DNA of 64,000 nt from Halocatena marina (GTDB lineage Archaea > Halobacteriota > Halobacteria > Halobacteriales > Haloarculaceae), in the NCBI RefSeq assembly GCF_023276375.1, contig NZ_JALLPK010000001.1, positions 372,001 through 436,000 of the forward strand, given 5' to 3'. This document shows positions 8,228 to 16,999 of this stretch, piece after piece; positions within the stretch are counted from its first letter, which is position 1; each line of letters begins with the position of its first letter. Both the position numbers and the translations under genes were made by a program. A model generated the notes under the pieces. That model made no database searches, was not told where the DNA came from, and was given only the letters and a program-made list of their open reading frames with translations.

Positions 8228-9928
8228 GTGGCGGATCTCGACCCGAGCGAGTACACCATCTCCGAACTCGGCCCGGAACTGAAAGACATCGAGGATGTCG
8301 ATGCACTTCAGACGATCCTCGAAGCCGAGAAAGACGGCAAAGACAGACAGGGCGCAAAGACGCTCATCGAGAGTCGAATCGAGAAGTTCACCGAGGACGA
8401 AGACGAGGTCGATGTCGACGAGCTCGATCCGTCGGAGCTGTCCACAGCTGAGCTAGGGAACGCACTGCAAGACATCGATGATGCTGAGGAACTCGAAGTA
8501 CTCCTCGAAGCCGAGAAAAAGGGTAACGACCGCGATAGCGCAAAGCGGCTCATCGAGAGTCGGATCGATTCGGTTTCTGGTAGTGGTGAAGAAGAAGAAG
8601 TAAAAGAGGAAGAAGAACGACTCTCTCCCGAGGAGAAACACCCGGATCTCGACCACCCGACAGCGGATAAACGACACATTCGTGCGCTCGATGACGGAGC
8701 GTACCGCGACATGTGGGTCTACTGTGAGACGCAAGCAGGAGGGCTCATCGACGTCTCCAAAGAGATGGTGGGGAAATCCCGCCAGCTGATGGATGCGTAC
8801 AACGAGGAGTATGACACGGACGAGCGCGTCGTTGCAGTACTCATCGGCGACGATGTCTCGGAGCTCTCAGAGGAGCTCATCGGCTACGGCGCTGACGTTG
8901 TCGTCCAGTACGAGGACGAACGGCTCTCGCGCTTCCGGCACAAACCGTACACGGAGATATTCGTGGATATGGCGCGGGCGGACGCCGATTGGCGCGAATA
9001 TGACGAACCGCGCTACACCATCTTTCCAGCGACGAACAATGGCCGCGATCTTTCGGCGCAGGTACAAGCTGAACTCGATAGTGGATTAGCGAGCGACTGC
9101 TCTGGGCTCTACATCGAAGAGAGCGTCATCAGCAATCCAGTCAAAACTGGTCGTCCAGGCGAGAAGAAGACATTCGAGCGCGTCCTACACATGAAGCGCC
9201 CGGATTTCAGCGGCTTCGAATACTCGACCATTTTGTGTCTCGACAATCCGAATCGGGAGTTTCATCCACAGGGTGCGTCGGTCATCCCTGGTAGTTTCGA
9301 CATTCCTGAGGTAAATTCCGAAAGAGACGGACAAATTATAACGCACGAAGTCGATCTCGATTCGGACTGGATGCGCGTGGATGTAATTGAGCACGATCGG
9401 CTCGATAGCGGTGTCGACCTCACAGACCACGACGTTATCGTCGCGCTCGGACGAGGAATCGGCGACGACCCGACCCTTGGGATGGAGCTCGGCGTAGAGC
9501 TTGCCAACACGTTCGAAGACGCCGCTGTCGGTGTCTCTCGTGGCATCGTCACCGGCTCGTACGACTTCGCAGGACATGTCGAGGACTACACAAGCGAAGA
9601 GCGCCAGATCGGTGAGACTGGGCAGGTCGTTGCGCCGGAGCTGTACATCGCTATTGGAATCAGCGGTGCCGTACAGCACAAGGTCGGAATGGACGAATCG
9701 GAGACGATCGTCACCATCAACACCGACCCTGATGCCCGTATTCGGGATTTCAGCGACTACTTCATCGAAGGCGATCTGTTCGAGGTTGTTCCACAGCTGA
9801 CAGGAGCCCTGAAATCCGGTGAGCTGGACCTGAAAGCGGCTGCAGATGGTGGATCATCCGCGGACGCTGATGCGAACGAGCGGGCAGATCAAACGCCAGA
9901 CGAAATGAAAGGTGAATCCGATGATTGA
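8228..9928 (+). CDS. etfA: electron transfer flavoprotein, alpha subunit with duplicated N-terminal extension
   Basis: FAD-binding (FixB-type) subunit. The C-terminal ~400 residues are canonical EtfA: a conserved start near WVYCETQAGGLIDVSKEM, and the FAD-binding domain with VALGRGIGDD and PELYIAIGISGAVQHKVGM. Residues 1-115 are an extra domain of two tandem ~57-residue acidic helical repeats (LDPSEYTISELGPELKDI... and LDPSELSTAELGNALQDI..., each ending AK.LIESRI), followed by a Glu-rich linker. Total length 566 exceeds the usual ~320. A TTG at 8222 is in frame, but the GTG at 8228 (after the etfB stop) is preferred. It overlaps fixC by 8 bases. The extension may hold protein partners; its role is unknown. 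Confidence 0.93.
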   Translation: MADLDPSEYTISELGPELKDIEDVDALQTILEAEKDGKDRQGAKTLIESRIEKFTEDEDEVDVDELDPSELSTAELGNALQDIDDAEELEVLLEAEKKGNDRDSAKRLIESRIDSVSGSGEEEEVKEEEERLSPEEKHPDLDHPTADKRHIRALDDGAYRDMWVYCETQAGGLIDVSKEMVGKSRQLMDAYNEEYDTDERVVAVLIGDDVSELSEELIGYGADVVVQYEDERLSRFRHKPYTEIFVDMARADADWREYDEPRYTIFPATNNGRDLSAQVQAELDSGLASDCSGLYIEESVISNPVKTGRPGEKKTFERVLHMKRPDFSGFEYSTILCLDNPNREFHPQGASVIPGSFDIPEVNSERDGQIITHEVDLDSDWMRVDVIEHDRLDSGVDLTDHDVIVALGRGIGDDPTLGMELGVELANTFEDAAVGVSRGIVTGSYDFAGHVEDYTSEERQIGETGQVVAPELYIAIGISGAVQHKVGMDESETIVTINTDPDARIRDFSDYFIEGDLFEVVPQLTGALKSGELDLKAAADGGSSADADANERADQTPDEMKGESDD

Positions 9929-11594
9929 TGATTACGAACACTACGAAGCTGTCGTTGTTGGTGCCGGCCCGGGCGGCGCAGCAGCGGCGGCGAAATTAGC
10001 AGATGAGGGTATCGAAACGCTCGTCCTCGAACGGGGGGTCGATGCGGGATCGAAGAATGTCTCTGGTGGACTCATTTACGCCGAAGAGTCTGCTCCCTAC
10101 ACAATCGACGATCTCTTTCCAGATTTCAGAGAGGAGGCCACAGAGCGACCGATTACTGAGTATTACCTCCAGAACATCGCTGGTGAGAAAGTCAAGGAGT
10201 TCGATCTCACGTCGTTACACGAACACGACACAGAGTGGTCTGACGCCGTTCTGCGACGTCCCATGGACTCGTGGCTCGCAGAGCGCGTTCACGAGCGGAC
10301 GCGCGAAACTGGTGGCGGGTTGTTGACCGGAATCAGCGTCAACGGGCTCCTTCGGAACGAGGGCCAGATCATCGGCGTCACGTGCGACGAGATCGACCCC
10401 ATCCGAGCGGACATCATCGTGGCTGCTGATGGAGTGAACAGTGAACTCGCACGGGACTCTGGTCTCATGGACTGGGAGAAACCAGACGAATGGTTCCAGG
10501 GTGTCAAAGCAGTCGTCGACATGCCCGATGGGAGCATCGAAGAGCGCTTTGGCATTGGGCCAAACGAGGGTATTGCCCACCTCTTCTCTGGCAATCTGTT
10601 CGATGACGTTCGCGGTGGTGGATTCCTGTACACCAACACGGACACGCTGTCGATCGGAGCCGTCTTCCACCTCGACAGCCTCGTTGCCGAGCAAGCAGAG
10701 CCACACGAACTACTCAATGGGTTGCTCACCCACCCACTACTCGGACAGTGGATCGACGATGAGTGTGACGAAATCGAGTACTCGGCGAAGCTCGTTCCCG
10801 ATTCGAAGAAGGTGGCTCACACTTCCCCCCACCGCGACCGACTTGTCCTCGTCGGCGACGCTGGAGGACAGATGCAGGCACAGGGTCCGATCATCAAAGG
10901 GATGAATCACGCAGTGACGGCCGGGGCACTGGCTGCCGAGTCGTTCGCAGAGGCAAAAAGACGAAACAACACCGATTCGGCTGGCAGACGCTACGAGCGG
11001 AAGCTTCAGGACAGCGGCGTGATGGGGAAACTCCGACCCAAGCGCTACGAGATGATGCGACCGATCGGCGAACGAGAAGACATGACGAGCGTGGTCGACC
11101 GACTCCTCACGTCGCCCATCGGTCGCATCGGTGTTCGAGCAATGGACACAGCCGGTCTATTACAACGGCTGTACAGCTCACCGTTCATGTCGATGGCGGC
11201 TCCAGACACCAAAACACCGTACGTCACGCTCCCGACGATGATCGCAGAGGAGCTCGGAACGCGGGTTCAAGAACGGAACACGATTGTACCACCGAGCCTC
11301 GAAGAACGCATCGGCGACCTAACCTACGACACCGACGTTGGAAATCCACACATCAAGCTGCTCGATAACTCGGCCGAGGCAAGTGGTGCCGCTGTTTCCG
11401 CCTGTCCCGTCAGCGCCACAGACTTCGGTGGTGGCTGCTACCGTGAGGAGACAATCCAAACGAATGGCGGACAGAAACAAGTCGTCAGCTTGGATACACA
11501 GCCGTGTGTCGAATGTGGTACCTGTGCTATCGTCGCAGAGACTGAATGGGAACACCCCCGAGGTGGGAAGGGCGTCGAGTTCAAACACGGCTGA
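9921..11594 (+). CDS. fixC: FixC-FixX fusion: ETF-quinone oxidoreductase with C-terminal ferredoxin domain
   Basis: 557-residue membrane-peripheral flavoprotein that accepts electrons from EtfAB and reduces quinone. It begins with the FAD Rossmann motif VVVGAGPGGAAAAAKLA. LVGDAGGQMQAQGPIIKGMNHAV is the second FAD motif. Residues after ~475 are a fused FixX-like ferredoxin, with ACPVSATDFGGG and then CVECGTCAIVAETEWEHPRGG, the FixX C-terminal signature. In many bacteria fixX is a separate gene. The ATG at 9921 overlaps the etfA stop (a GTG three codons earlier is possible). The next gene starts 6 bases downstream, so this is one operon with etfBA. Confidence 0.93.
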   Translation: MIDDYEHYEAVVVGAGPGGAAAAAKLADEGIETLVLERGVDAGSKNVSGGLIYAEESAPYTIDDLFPDFREEATERPITEYYLQNIAGEKVKEFDLTSLHEHDTEWSDAVLRRPMDSWLAERVHERTRETGGGLLTGISVNGLLRNEGQIIGVTCDEIDPIRADIIVAADGVNSELARDSGLMDWEKPDEWFQGVKAVVDMPDGSIEERFGIGPNEGIAHLFSGNLFDDVRGGGFLYTNTDTLSIGAVFHLDSLVAEQAEPHELLNGLLTHPLLGQWIDDECDEIEYSAKLVPDSKKVAHTSPHRDRLVLVGDAGGQMQAQGPIIKGMNHAVTAGALAAESFAEAKRRNNTDSAGRRYERKLQDSGVMGKLRPKRYEMMRPIGEREDMTSVVDRLLTSPIGRIGVRAMDTAGLLQRLYSSPFMSMAAPDTKTPYVTLPTMIAEELGTRVQERNTIVPPSLEERIGDLTYDTDVGNPHIKLLDNSAEASGAAVSACPVSATDFGGGCYREETIQTNGGQKQVVSLDTQPCVECGTCAIVAETEWEHPRGGKGVEFKHG

Positions 11595-11599
11595 CGGCG

Positions 11600-12013
11600 A
11601 TGGAGTCCTCCAACTCGGATTCGGATTCGAACTCTGCGTACTACGATCGGATCGTTGCGCTGGCTGACGAGGCTCGGTGCGATCGGGAGGCGTTCGAGCC
11701 GCCAGCGACGCCTGACGAAGAGCGAGCGATGGAGTATCTCCAGACTGGTGTTGGTCCAACTGTTGGGCTCTATATCGAAGCACGTACTGCAGATGAACCG
11801 GTCCGATTCTCTCCCGACGAGATGGCGCTCCTCGAACGCGCGATGAACGATTGGTTGGCTCTCTACGCTCGGTGTTACGATGTCGCGCTCGATCCCGAGT
11901 TCACCGTCCGTGAGGCTGCAGAACTACTCATAGACACTCACAACATCACGGATACAGCGCAGTTGCTGACGAAGGTACCCATGTGTTCAGACGAAATCAG
12001 CACGAATGATTAA
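11600..12013 (+). CDS. conserved hypothetical protein of the etf-fix operon
   Basis: A 137-residue acidic cytosolic protein that I cannot assign to a named family. It has a Ser/Asp-rich disordered start, then a helical body with ALADEARCDREAFEPPATPDEE, a central VGLYIEARTADEPVRFSPDEM stretch, and a helical C-terminus with WLALYARCYDVALDPEF. Its ATG lies 6 bases after the fixC stop, so it is probably co-translated with the EtfAB-FixCX complex and may serve its assembly or regulation; this is inference from position. A longer in-frame start inside fixC (11546) is unlikely. Confidence 0.75.
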   Translation: MESSNSDSDSNSAYYDRIVALADEARCDREAFEPPATPDEERAMEYLQTGVGPTVGLYIEARTADEPVRFSPDEMALLERAMNDWLALYARCYDVALDPEFTVREAAELLIDTHNITDTAQLLTKVPMCSDEISTND

Positions 12014-12038
12014 GTAGTGAGGTGTGATATTATTAATC

Positions 12039-12770
12039 ATGCAGTTCTCGGACGAACTCGAGTTCACTCACCGTGATCGGAAAGACGTATACGAGTACGT
12101 CGAGCGATACGGGAGCGTCGGGTACGAAAAAGCGCGTGCGGGACTCGACATGGAACCGGCTGCGTTTGGCCATCACGTAGCGATTTTGAAACGAGACGGG
12201 ATCATCGAACAGCACGACGATACGCTCACGATTTCCTTCGAGAGCGGAGGGAAAGAGCAGTTCTCGGAGGATGGTGTCGAATTCGTGATTCGACAAGCCC
12301 GTGAGGACGATCTCACTGGACTCGTGGGGGCTATCCGCGAGGCAATCACCGATAAGACGTACATTGTCGCCGAAAACATCGCCGACATCATCGACCACGA
12401 GAACGTGTTGCTCCGGCACAACGATCTCGAATCTCGAGTGTTTTTCGTCGCCACCGTCAACGGTGATGTTGTTGGATGGGTGCACCTCACGTCACCCGAA
12501 ATCGAAAAGTTGGGCCACACTGCCGAACTCACTGTTGGCGTTATTGAGGCGTACCGCGGCCACGGAATCGGGAGCCACCTCCTCCAGCGCGGACTGGAGT
12601 GGGCGAACGAAAACGGCTACGAAAAAGTGTGCAACAGCGTTCCGTCGACGAACGAGGACGCCATTGCGTTCCTCGACCGTCATGGCTGGGAAACCGAGGC
12701 GGTGCGCGAGAAGCATTACAAGATCGATAACGAATATCTCGACGAGGTGATGATGGCCGTTAATCTGTAA
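12039..12770 (+). CDS. winged-helix DNA-binding domain fused to GNAT acetyltransferase
   Basis: 243 residues. The first ~75 look like a winged helix-turn-helix: EFTHRDRKDVYEYVERYGSV, then a recognition-helix region GLDMEPAAFGHHVAILKRDG and a wing IIEQHDDTLTISFE. Residues ~85-243 are a complete GNAT domain (FVIRQAREDDL start, the acetyl-CoA motif VIEAYRGHGIGSHLLQRGLEWA, and SVPSTNEDAIAFLDRHGWE). The architecture suggests a DNA-binding acetyltransferase, either an acetyl-CoA-responsive regulator or an enzyme modifying a chromatin or transcription protein. The ATG at 12039 is chosen because it starts the wHTH; the upstream ATTATTAAT is a possible TATA element. Monocistronic. Confidence 0.8.
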   Translation: MQFSDELEFTHRDRKDVYEYVERYGSVGYEKARAGLDMEPAAFGHHVAILKRDGIIEQHDDTLTISFESGGKEQFSEDGVEFVIRQAREDDLTGLVGAIREAITDKTYIVAENIADIIDHENVLLRHNDLESRVFFVATVNGDVVGWVHLTSPEIEKLGHTAELTVGVIEAYRGHGIGSHLLQRGLEWANENGYEKVCNSVPSTNEDAIAFLDRHGWETEAVREKHYKIDNEYLDEVMMAVNL

Positions 12771-12792
12771 CGAGCACAAGTGATTGGTGCTA

Positions 12793-12954
12793 TCAGCGCC
12801 AGTCCTCCTCGGCCCCTTCGAGTGGTTCAGCGACGACGCCGTCTTGTTGTGCAAGCGCGCGGGCGTGGGCTGTGCAAACGTCCTTGTTCTTCGTCCACGG
12901 GATGTGAAGACGAACGGCTGCACCGTTCTCACAATCGTTCTCTTCGCACTGCAT
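12793..12954 (-). CDS. 53-residue Cys-rich haloarchaeal protein
   Basis: Minus-strand ORF beginning MQCEENDCENGAAVRLHIPW and continuing with VCTAHARALAQQDGVV, ending in EEDWR. It has Cys at 3 and 8 and a Cys-x2-His near residue 27, a possible zinc-knuckle (C-x4-C ... C-x2-H), like many small haloarchaeal zinc-finger proteins. The composition (acidic, no rare-residue noise) is that of a real haloarchaeal protein, unlike the overlapping frames. It converges on the wHTH-GNAT gene, ending 22 bases past its stop. Function is unknown. Confidence 0.7.
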   Translation of the reverse strand: MQCEENDCENGAAVRLHIPWTKNKDVCTAHARALAQQDGVVAEPLEGAEEDWR

Positions 12955-13139
12955 GGGTTCTGTTGTTCGTCGAGCCTAACAGACGTTCTGCACTCTCGCT
13001 CGTGCGATCCGGCGTCACTTTCGAGGAATGACACATTCCTGATCGTGCTCTCTTTGTAGCCCACCGAAATCTTGTTCGTGTCCAACGACCGCCATTATCT
13101 GTCGCAACTATTTTATCAAACGCCATCTATGAAGCTGAC

Positions 13140-13367
13140 ATGTCTGGATGGTCCCCTCCATCACTCTCTCGTGAGTGGCGCATCGGAATCGCTCTTTTCT
13201 ACGTGTTCTTGTTCGTTTATTTTTTCGTCTTCCTTCAGCAGCTCCTCCTTGGCATTTTGATCGGCGCTCTGATCGGTTTGTGCTACATTTTGTGGCGATT
13301 CCTCATCGCAACCGAAGCAATTGCCGATGCCCTCCATCGCATTGCTCATCAGCGAGAACAAAGCTGA
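13140..13367 (+). CDS. small two-helix membrane protein
   Basis: 75 residues: a short N-terminal segment (SGWSPPSLSREW), then two hydrophobic helices (about 15-33, rich in Phe/Val/Tyr, and 36-56, with LLLGILIGALIGLCYILW), and a charged C-terminal helix ADALHRIAHQREQS. No family is recognised. Length, composition and the clean ATG support a real gene, but such hydrophobic frames can be fortuitous. It converges with the DUF456 gene. Confidence 0.55.
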   Translation: MSGWSPPSLSREWRIGIALFYVFLFVYFFVFLQQLLLGILIGALIGLCYILWRFLIATEAIADALHRIAHQREQS

Positions 13368-13385
13368 GACAGCGTCGGTGCCACC

Positions 13386-13868
13386 CTAGACGAAGACAGC
13401 AATCACGAACATCACGAGCATGCAGACCGTGAGCAGCACCTGTGCCACAGTCGAAGCGATGACACCGACCGTTGCGTACAGCGCTGCTTTTCCACCTGTC
13501 TTGGCGTCGCGGTGACGGTAGTATTCGGCGAGGAAGACGGTGCCTCCAATGCCGATAAGCAGGCCAATTGGTCCCGTAACGAACAGCAATACGAATCCAA
13601 CGACCACCGCCAGACCGGTTGTGAAAAGCGAGGCACCGCCAGCGCGGGCGGTGATCGCGCCACCGAAGTAATCCGCGATGAACGCAGTGAGGCCGATAGT
13701 GGTGAGTACGAAGACCCAGAGCATGCCGGGATCAGTGAATCCGGTCGACCACCAATACAGGTAGACTCCAGTCAGCGACAGCAACGCCCCCGGAAGCAGC
13801 GGGAGGACGCTCCCGGCAATACCGCCGACGAGCATTGCAAGCGCGAGCAGCGTCAGTAGCTCACTCAT
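13386..13868 (-). CDS. DUF456 family membrane protein
   Basis: 160 residues, almost entirely membrane helices: LTLLALAMLVGGIAGSVLPLLPG at the start, then GVYLYWWSTGF and the DUF456 signature region DYFGGAITARAGGAS, and further helices to the end. DUF456 proteins are small integral membrane proteins of unknown function. The start ATG overlaps the tmcA stop (ATGAGTGA), so it is translationally coupled to tmcA. Longer in-frame starts inside tmcA were discarded because the family N-terminus is MSELLTLL-like. Confidence 0.88.
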   Translation of the reverse strand: MSELLTLLALAMLVGGIAGSVLPLLPGALLSLTGVYLYWWSTGFTDPGMLWVFVLTTIGLTAFIADYFGGAITARAGGASLFTTGLAVVVGFVLLFVTGPIGLLIGIGGTVFLAEYYRHRDAKTGGKAALYATVGVIASTVAQVLLTVCMLVMFVIAVFV

Positions 13869-16089
13869 CGTACCACCGCCGTTCGTCGGCCGCCGCTTGA
13901 GTACCGTACAGATCGACCAACGGTTGGAGCGCACGTCCCAGTGCCCGCCGGCACGCACTCGATGACATCTCCATCGCCTCTGCGACCTCGTCCCACGAGT
14001 GTGCCTGCAACACCCGGCGGACGAGGAGTCGTTCTTCGCGGGCAGAGAGCACATCGGCTGTGGGATCACTCAGCGTTGTGAGCACCAGTCGTCGGAACGG
14101 GCCGGGGTGCATATCGAACTGGCCGGGACCGAACGCAGCACTCACGATGAGTTGCCACTCCCTATCGGTCAGTTCGAGCACAGCGGGCCCGTCGGTTGCT
14201 GCCAGCGCAGCTCGAACGATGTCGGGATCGAGGTCTGTGAGTGTATCCGAGAGCATTCCGCCGATCCGCTCTCGGAACCACCGTGTGTGGCGTTCGAACA
14301 GCGCTGACTCACCCACCGGTCGGAGCATCGCCGCACTGTGTTCACCGCTCGTCTCGTTTCTCGTTGTCGAGAGATGCACCGTCCGATAGCCGTTCTCACG
14401 CCAGAATCGGAGGAGTTCGGGAGTCGTTCCGTAGGCGACGCCGAACCAGTCGATCTGCTCGAATTCGGCGTGAATCTCGTCTAACAAGCGTGATCCGAGC
14501 CCGCGCGAGCGCACTGCTGGATGGGTAGCGATGCGCATTACTCTCATTCCTGTTGTGGCTGTTGCGTCGGGGTCGCGCAGCTGTCCCGTGAGCAGGTCTG
14601 GGAGCATATTTCCGCGAATGCGGTCTCCAGCGTACGCCGCTGTTCGCGTCTCGCGTGACAGCCCACCCTCACGGGCGAGGAGTGCGACCGAGACGATGCG
14701 TCCCCCGTGTGTCAGCGCTCGAATCGAGAGATTCGGAGCATCAAGAAGTCGGACGAGGTCATCCGGCTCAGTTCGATAATGTGCGAGCACGAGCAGCCCG
14801 AACAGCTCCCTGAGCCGATGCTCGTCGTTGATGAGAGCCTCGGCTGTCGGTCGCTCGTACTCGATGGTTTCGGATCGTGCGTCGGTCACCAGCTCTTTGA
14901 CGGCTGGCCGGGCGTCGAGCAACAGCGTCCGAAACGCCCAGCGCTCGATCGGATCTGTTGTGGCGTATCGAATGGGTCTTCGGAGTGTACACTCGGTCAC
15001 ATCGAGGTCGCTTTCTGCCAGTCGGTCACGAAAGCGCACCGAAAACCCTCGCCCAGCACCTTCATAGCCGTGGATGGTGGTCGCGAACACGACAGGTGTG
15101 GGCGTGAGAAACTGTTCGAGAAGTGCGACCGAAAGCGCAGCAGCCTCATCGACGATGACCGCATCCGGCTTCTCAGACTCTTCTCTCAGTGCGTCGGTTG
15201 CGCTGGCCGGTGGTTTGAAATACACTCGTCCACCAGCATTTGAGCGAACGACGGTTTCCTCAGTTGCTGACAGCGCGTCGAGTTGCTCTAACAACTCCCG
15301 AGCGCGGGTAAACACCGCTCGTGTGCCGACGAACGTTGGCGCGGTCACGAGAACGTCGCGGCCATCAACAGCGAGTGCGCCCGCAGCAAGACCAGCGGCA
15401 CTCGACTTCCCTCGTCCCCGGTCAGCTTCGATAACGGTGGCACGAGCCGGCTCACGAAGCCGTTCGAGCGTCCGAACGGCCCGCAGCTGGTCGGCGGTCA
15501 AACAGGACTGGTAGGCGGCGCTTGGAAACGATCGATTCGATTCGGACGGTGGTGTCGGGTGGAATGTCCCGTCTGCTGGTTCCGGGTCGGTTAGTCCGTC
15601 TCGTTCGATGCGCTGGGTATCCACGTCGACGATGGCAATTCCCTCGTGAGCACGGAGGAGGGCGATCAACCGACGTCGGAAGTTTCTCGTTACGTCAGTA
15701 TCCTCACTGGGCGGGACAGCGAGGGTTTCGTCGAATTGATCGTGTTGGTCGGGCCACGCATCGAGTGGCGGTGCAAGCAGGATCAACAGCCCGCCTCCAT
15801 CGACCGCACCAACCACACGACCAATGGTGTTCGGACGACACTCCTCGTGAGCATCGAAAACGATGCATTCACGAGTCGTTCCGAGTAATGCGTCCGATTT
15901 CTTGGGTCGGTAGTGCTCACACTCCTTGAGAGTACGGTGCCCAACGAGAACAGCATCGGCTGCGAGCGTATCGAGAACAGTCGAAACAGCGTCGAGACAA
16001 GTCTCATGCGTGCCTGTGAGAACGAGGAGTCGCCGCTCGTTCGCGCGGCGAGCCTCATCGCGGAGCGACTGCACGAGATCCACGAGCAT
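13861..16089 (-). CDS. tmcA: tRNA(Met) cytidine acetyltransferase TmcA
   Basis: Large RNA N4-acetylcytidine synthase: an RNA helicase module coupled to a GNAT domain that acetylates cytidine with acetyl-CoA and ATP (anticodon C34 of elongator tRNA-Met in bacteria; broader RNA targets in some archaea). Seen: an N-terminal DUF1726-like domain, Walker A EADRGRGKSSAAG, Walker B AVIVDEAAALSVALL, a GNAT core with MRIATHPAVRSRGLGSRLLDEI, and the C-terminal tRNA-binding region. Translation probably starts at the ATG at 16089 (MLVDLVQSLRDEARR), giving 742 residues; a start at 16200 would add 37 unusual residues. DUF456 is coupled downstream. Divergent from rpl7ae. Confidence 0.93.
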   Translation of the reverse strand: MLVDLVQSLRDEARRANERRLLVLTGTHETCLDAVSTVLDTLAADAVLVGHRTLKECEHYRPKKSDALLGTTRECIVFDAHEECRPNTIGRVVGAVDGGGLLILLAPPLDAWPDQHDQFDETLAVPPSEDTDVTRNFRRRLIALLRAHEGIAIVDVDTQRIERDGLTDPEPADGTFHPTPPSESNRSFPSAAYQSCLTADQLRAVRTLERLREPARATVIEADRGRGKSSAAGLAAGALAVDGRDVLVTAPTFVGTRAVFTRARELLEQLDALSATEETVVRSNAGGRVYFKPPASATDALREESEKPDAVIVDEAAALSVALLEQFLTPTPVVFATTIHGYEGAGRGFSVRFRDRLAESDLDVTECTLRRPIRYATTDPIERWAFRTLLLDARPAVKELVTDARSETIEYERPTAEALINDEHRLRELFGLLVLAHYRTEPDDLVRLLDAPNLSIRALTHGGRIVSVALLAREGGLSRETRTAAYAGDRIRGNMLPDLLTGQLRDPDATATTGMRVMRIATHPAVRSRGLGSRLLDEIHAEFEQIDWFGVAYGTTPELLRFWRENGYRTVHLSTTRNETSGEHSAAMLRPVGESALFERHTRWFRERIGGMLSDTLTDLDPDIVRAALAATDGPAVLELTDREWQLIVSAAFGPGQFDMHPGPFRRLVLTTLSDPTADVLSAREERLLVRRVLQAHSWDEVAEAMEMSSSACRRALGRALQPLVDLYGTQAAADERRWYDE

Positions 16090-16411
16090 ACGCCGAGAAC
16101 GATCCACAAAAGCAAGCCTTCTCCGGTCTTCGATAGCGTAGTCTTCGCATCGGTACTGGCAAATAACGGACGGTGTACGAGCTGTGTGGTGGTCACACAC
16201 GGTCGCATGCGTTCGGAAGCGCTTTTATGGACGGCTACAGTAAACCGGGATACAGCCCGTGTGGGGTTGATGATACTCCCAGCCAAGGACAACTCGCCGA
16301 CGCAGGTCGGCAGTGGACGCTGGAGAACAATACACGAACCGGCTATCGGTGTGTTCTCGTTCGTCCACGAGGCGGGGGAGTGCGAGCCCACGCGCGGGGA
16401 GAATATCAACA
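16090..16411. promoter_or_regulatory. divergent tmcA/rpl7ae promoter and long rpl7ae leader
   Basis: 322 bases without a supported gene. A TATA-like GCTTTTATGG at 16221-16230 would start rpl7ae transcription near 16250, leaving a leader of about 160 nucleotides, long for a haloarchaeal mRNA. The leader has a perfect 6-bp hairpin GCCGAC-GCAG-GTCGGC (16296-16311) and, just upstream, TTGATGATA, reminiscent of a C-box. L7Ae autoregulates through k-turns in Sulfolobus, but no matching D-box CTGA was found here, so regulation is only a possibility. Confidence 0.4.
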
Positions 16412-16774
16412 ATGTCAGTCTACGTAGATTTCGACGTTCCGGCAGATCTTGCAGAAGACGCCATCGAGGCGCTTCAGGTCGCCCGGGACACAGGTTCGGT
16501 AAAGAAAGGAACGAACGAAACGACGAAAGCAGTCGAGCGCGGCAACGCTGAGTTGGTGTACATCGCAGAAGATGTCCAACCCGAGGAAGTTGTCATGCAT
16601 ATCCCCGAACTGTGCGATGAGAAGGATATCTCGTACGTCTTCGTCGAAACACAGGACGACATCGGCCACGCAGCTGGTCTCGAAGTTGGTAGCGCAGCTG
16701 CTGCCCTCATCGACGCAGGCGAGGCCGAGGGTGATGTCGACGACATCACCGCCAAACTCGGAGAACTCAGGTAA
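16412..16774 (+). CDS. rpl7ae: 50S ribosomal protein L7Ae
   Basis: 120-residue kink-turn RNA-binding protein of the large subunit, also a core of C/D and H/ACA RNPs and RNase P in archaea. Seen: [27 protein letters not shown] segment near residue 25-50 (KKGTNETTK is the RNA-binding signature), [20 protein letters not shown], and [21 protein letters not shown]. The ATG at 16412 is the family start; longer frames upstream are ignored. The next gene, rps28e, begins at the base after the stop, so the four-gene cluster is one operon. Confidence 0.97.
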   Translation: MSVYVDFDVPADLAEDAIEALQVARDTGSVKKGTNETTKAVERGNAELVYIAEDVQPEEVVMHIPELCDEKDISYVFVETQDDIGHAAGLEVGSAAAALIDAGEAEGDVDDITAKLGELR

Positions 16775-16996
16775 ATGAGCGCGGAAAATCAGGAGGGTGC
16801 GACGGCAGCCGAGGTCGTCGAAGTTGTCGGAAAAACCGGCATGCACGGCGAGGCAATGCAGGTCAAATGTCGCATCCGATCCGGCGAAAACCAAGGTCGA
16901 ATCATCACACGAAACGTCCTCGGTCCGGTCCGCGAAGGAGACATCCTACAGCTCCGTGAGACCGCCCGCGAAGCAGACGCTATCGGAGGCCAGTAA
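16775..16996 (+). CDS. rps28e: 30S ribosomal protein S28e
   Basis: 73-residue OB-fold small-subunit protein found only in archaea and eukaryotes. The family core is plain: [38 protein letters not shown] and LRETAREA at the C-terminus. An N-terminal acidic tail ([13 protein letters not shown]) is usual in haloarchaea. The ATG directly follows the rpl7ae stop. rpl24e begins 3 bases after its own stop. Confidence 0.97.
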   Translation: MSAENQEGATAAEVVEVVGKTGMHGEAMQVKCRIRSGENQGRIITRNVLGPVREGDILQLRETAREADAIGGQ

Positions 16997-16999
16997 CGA

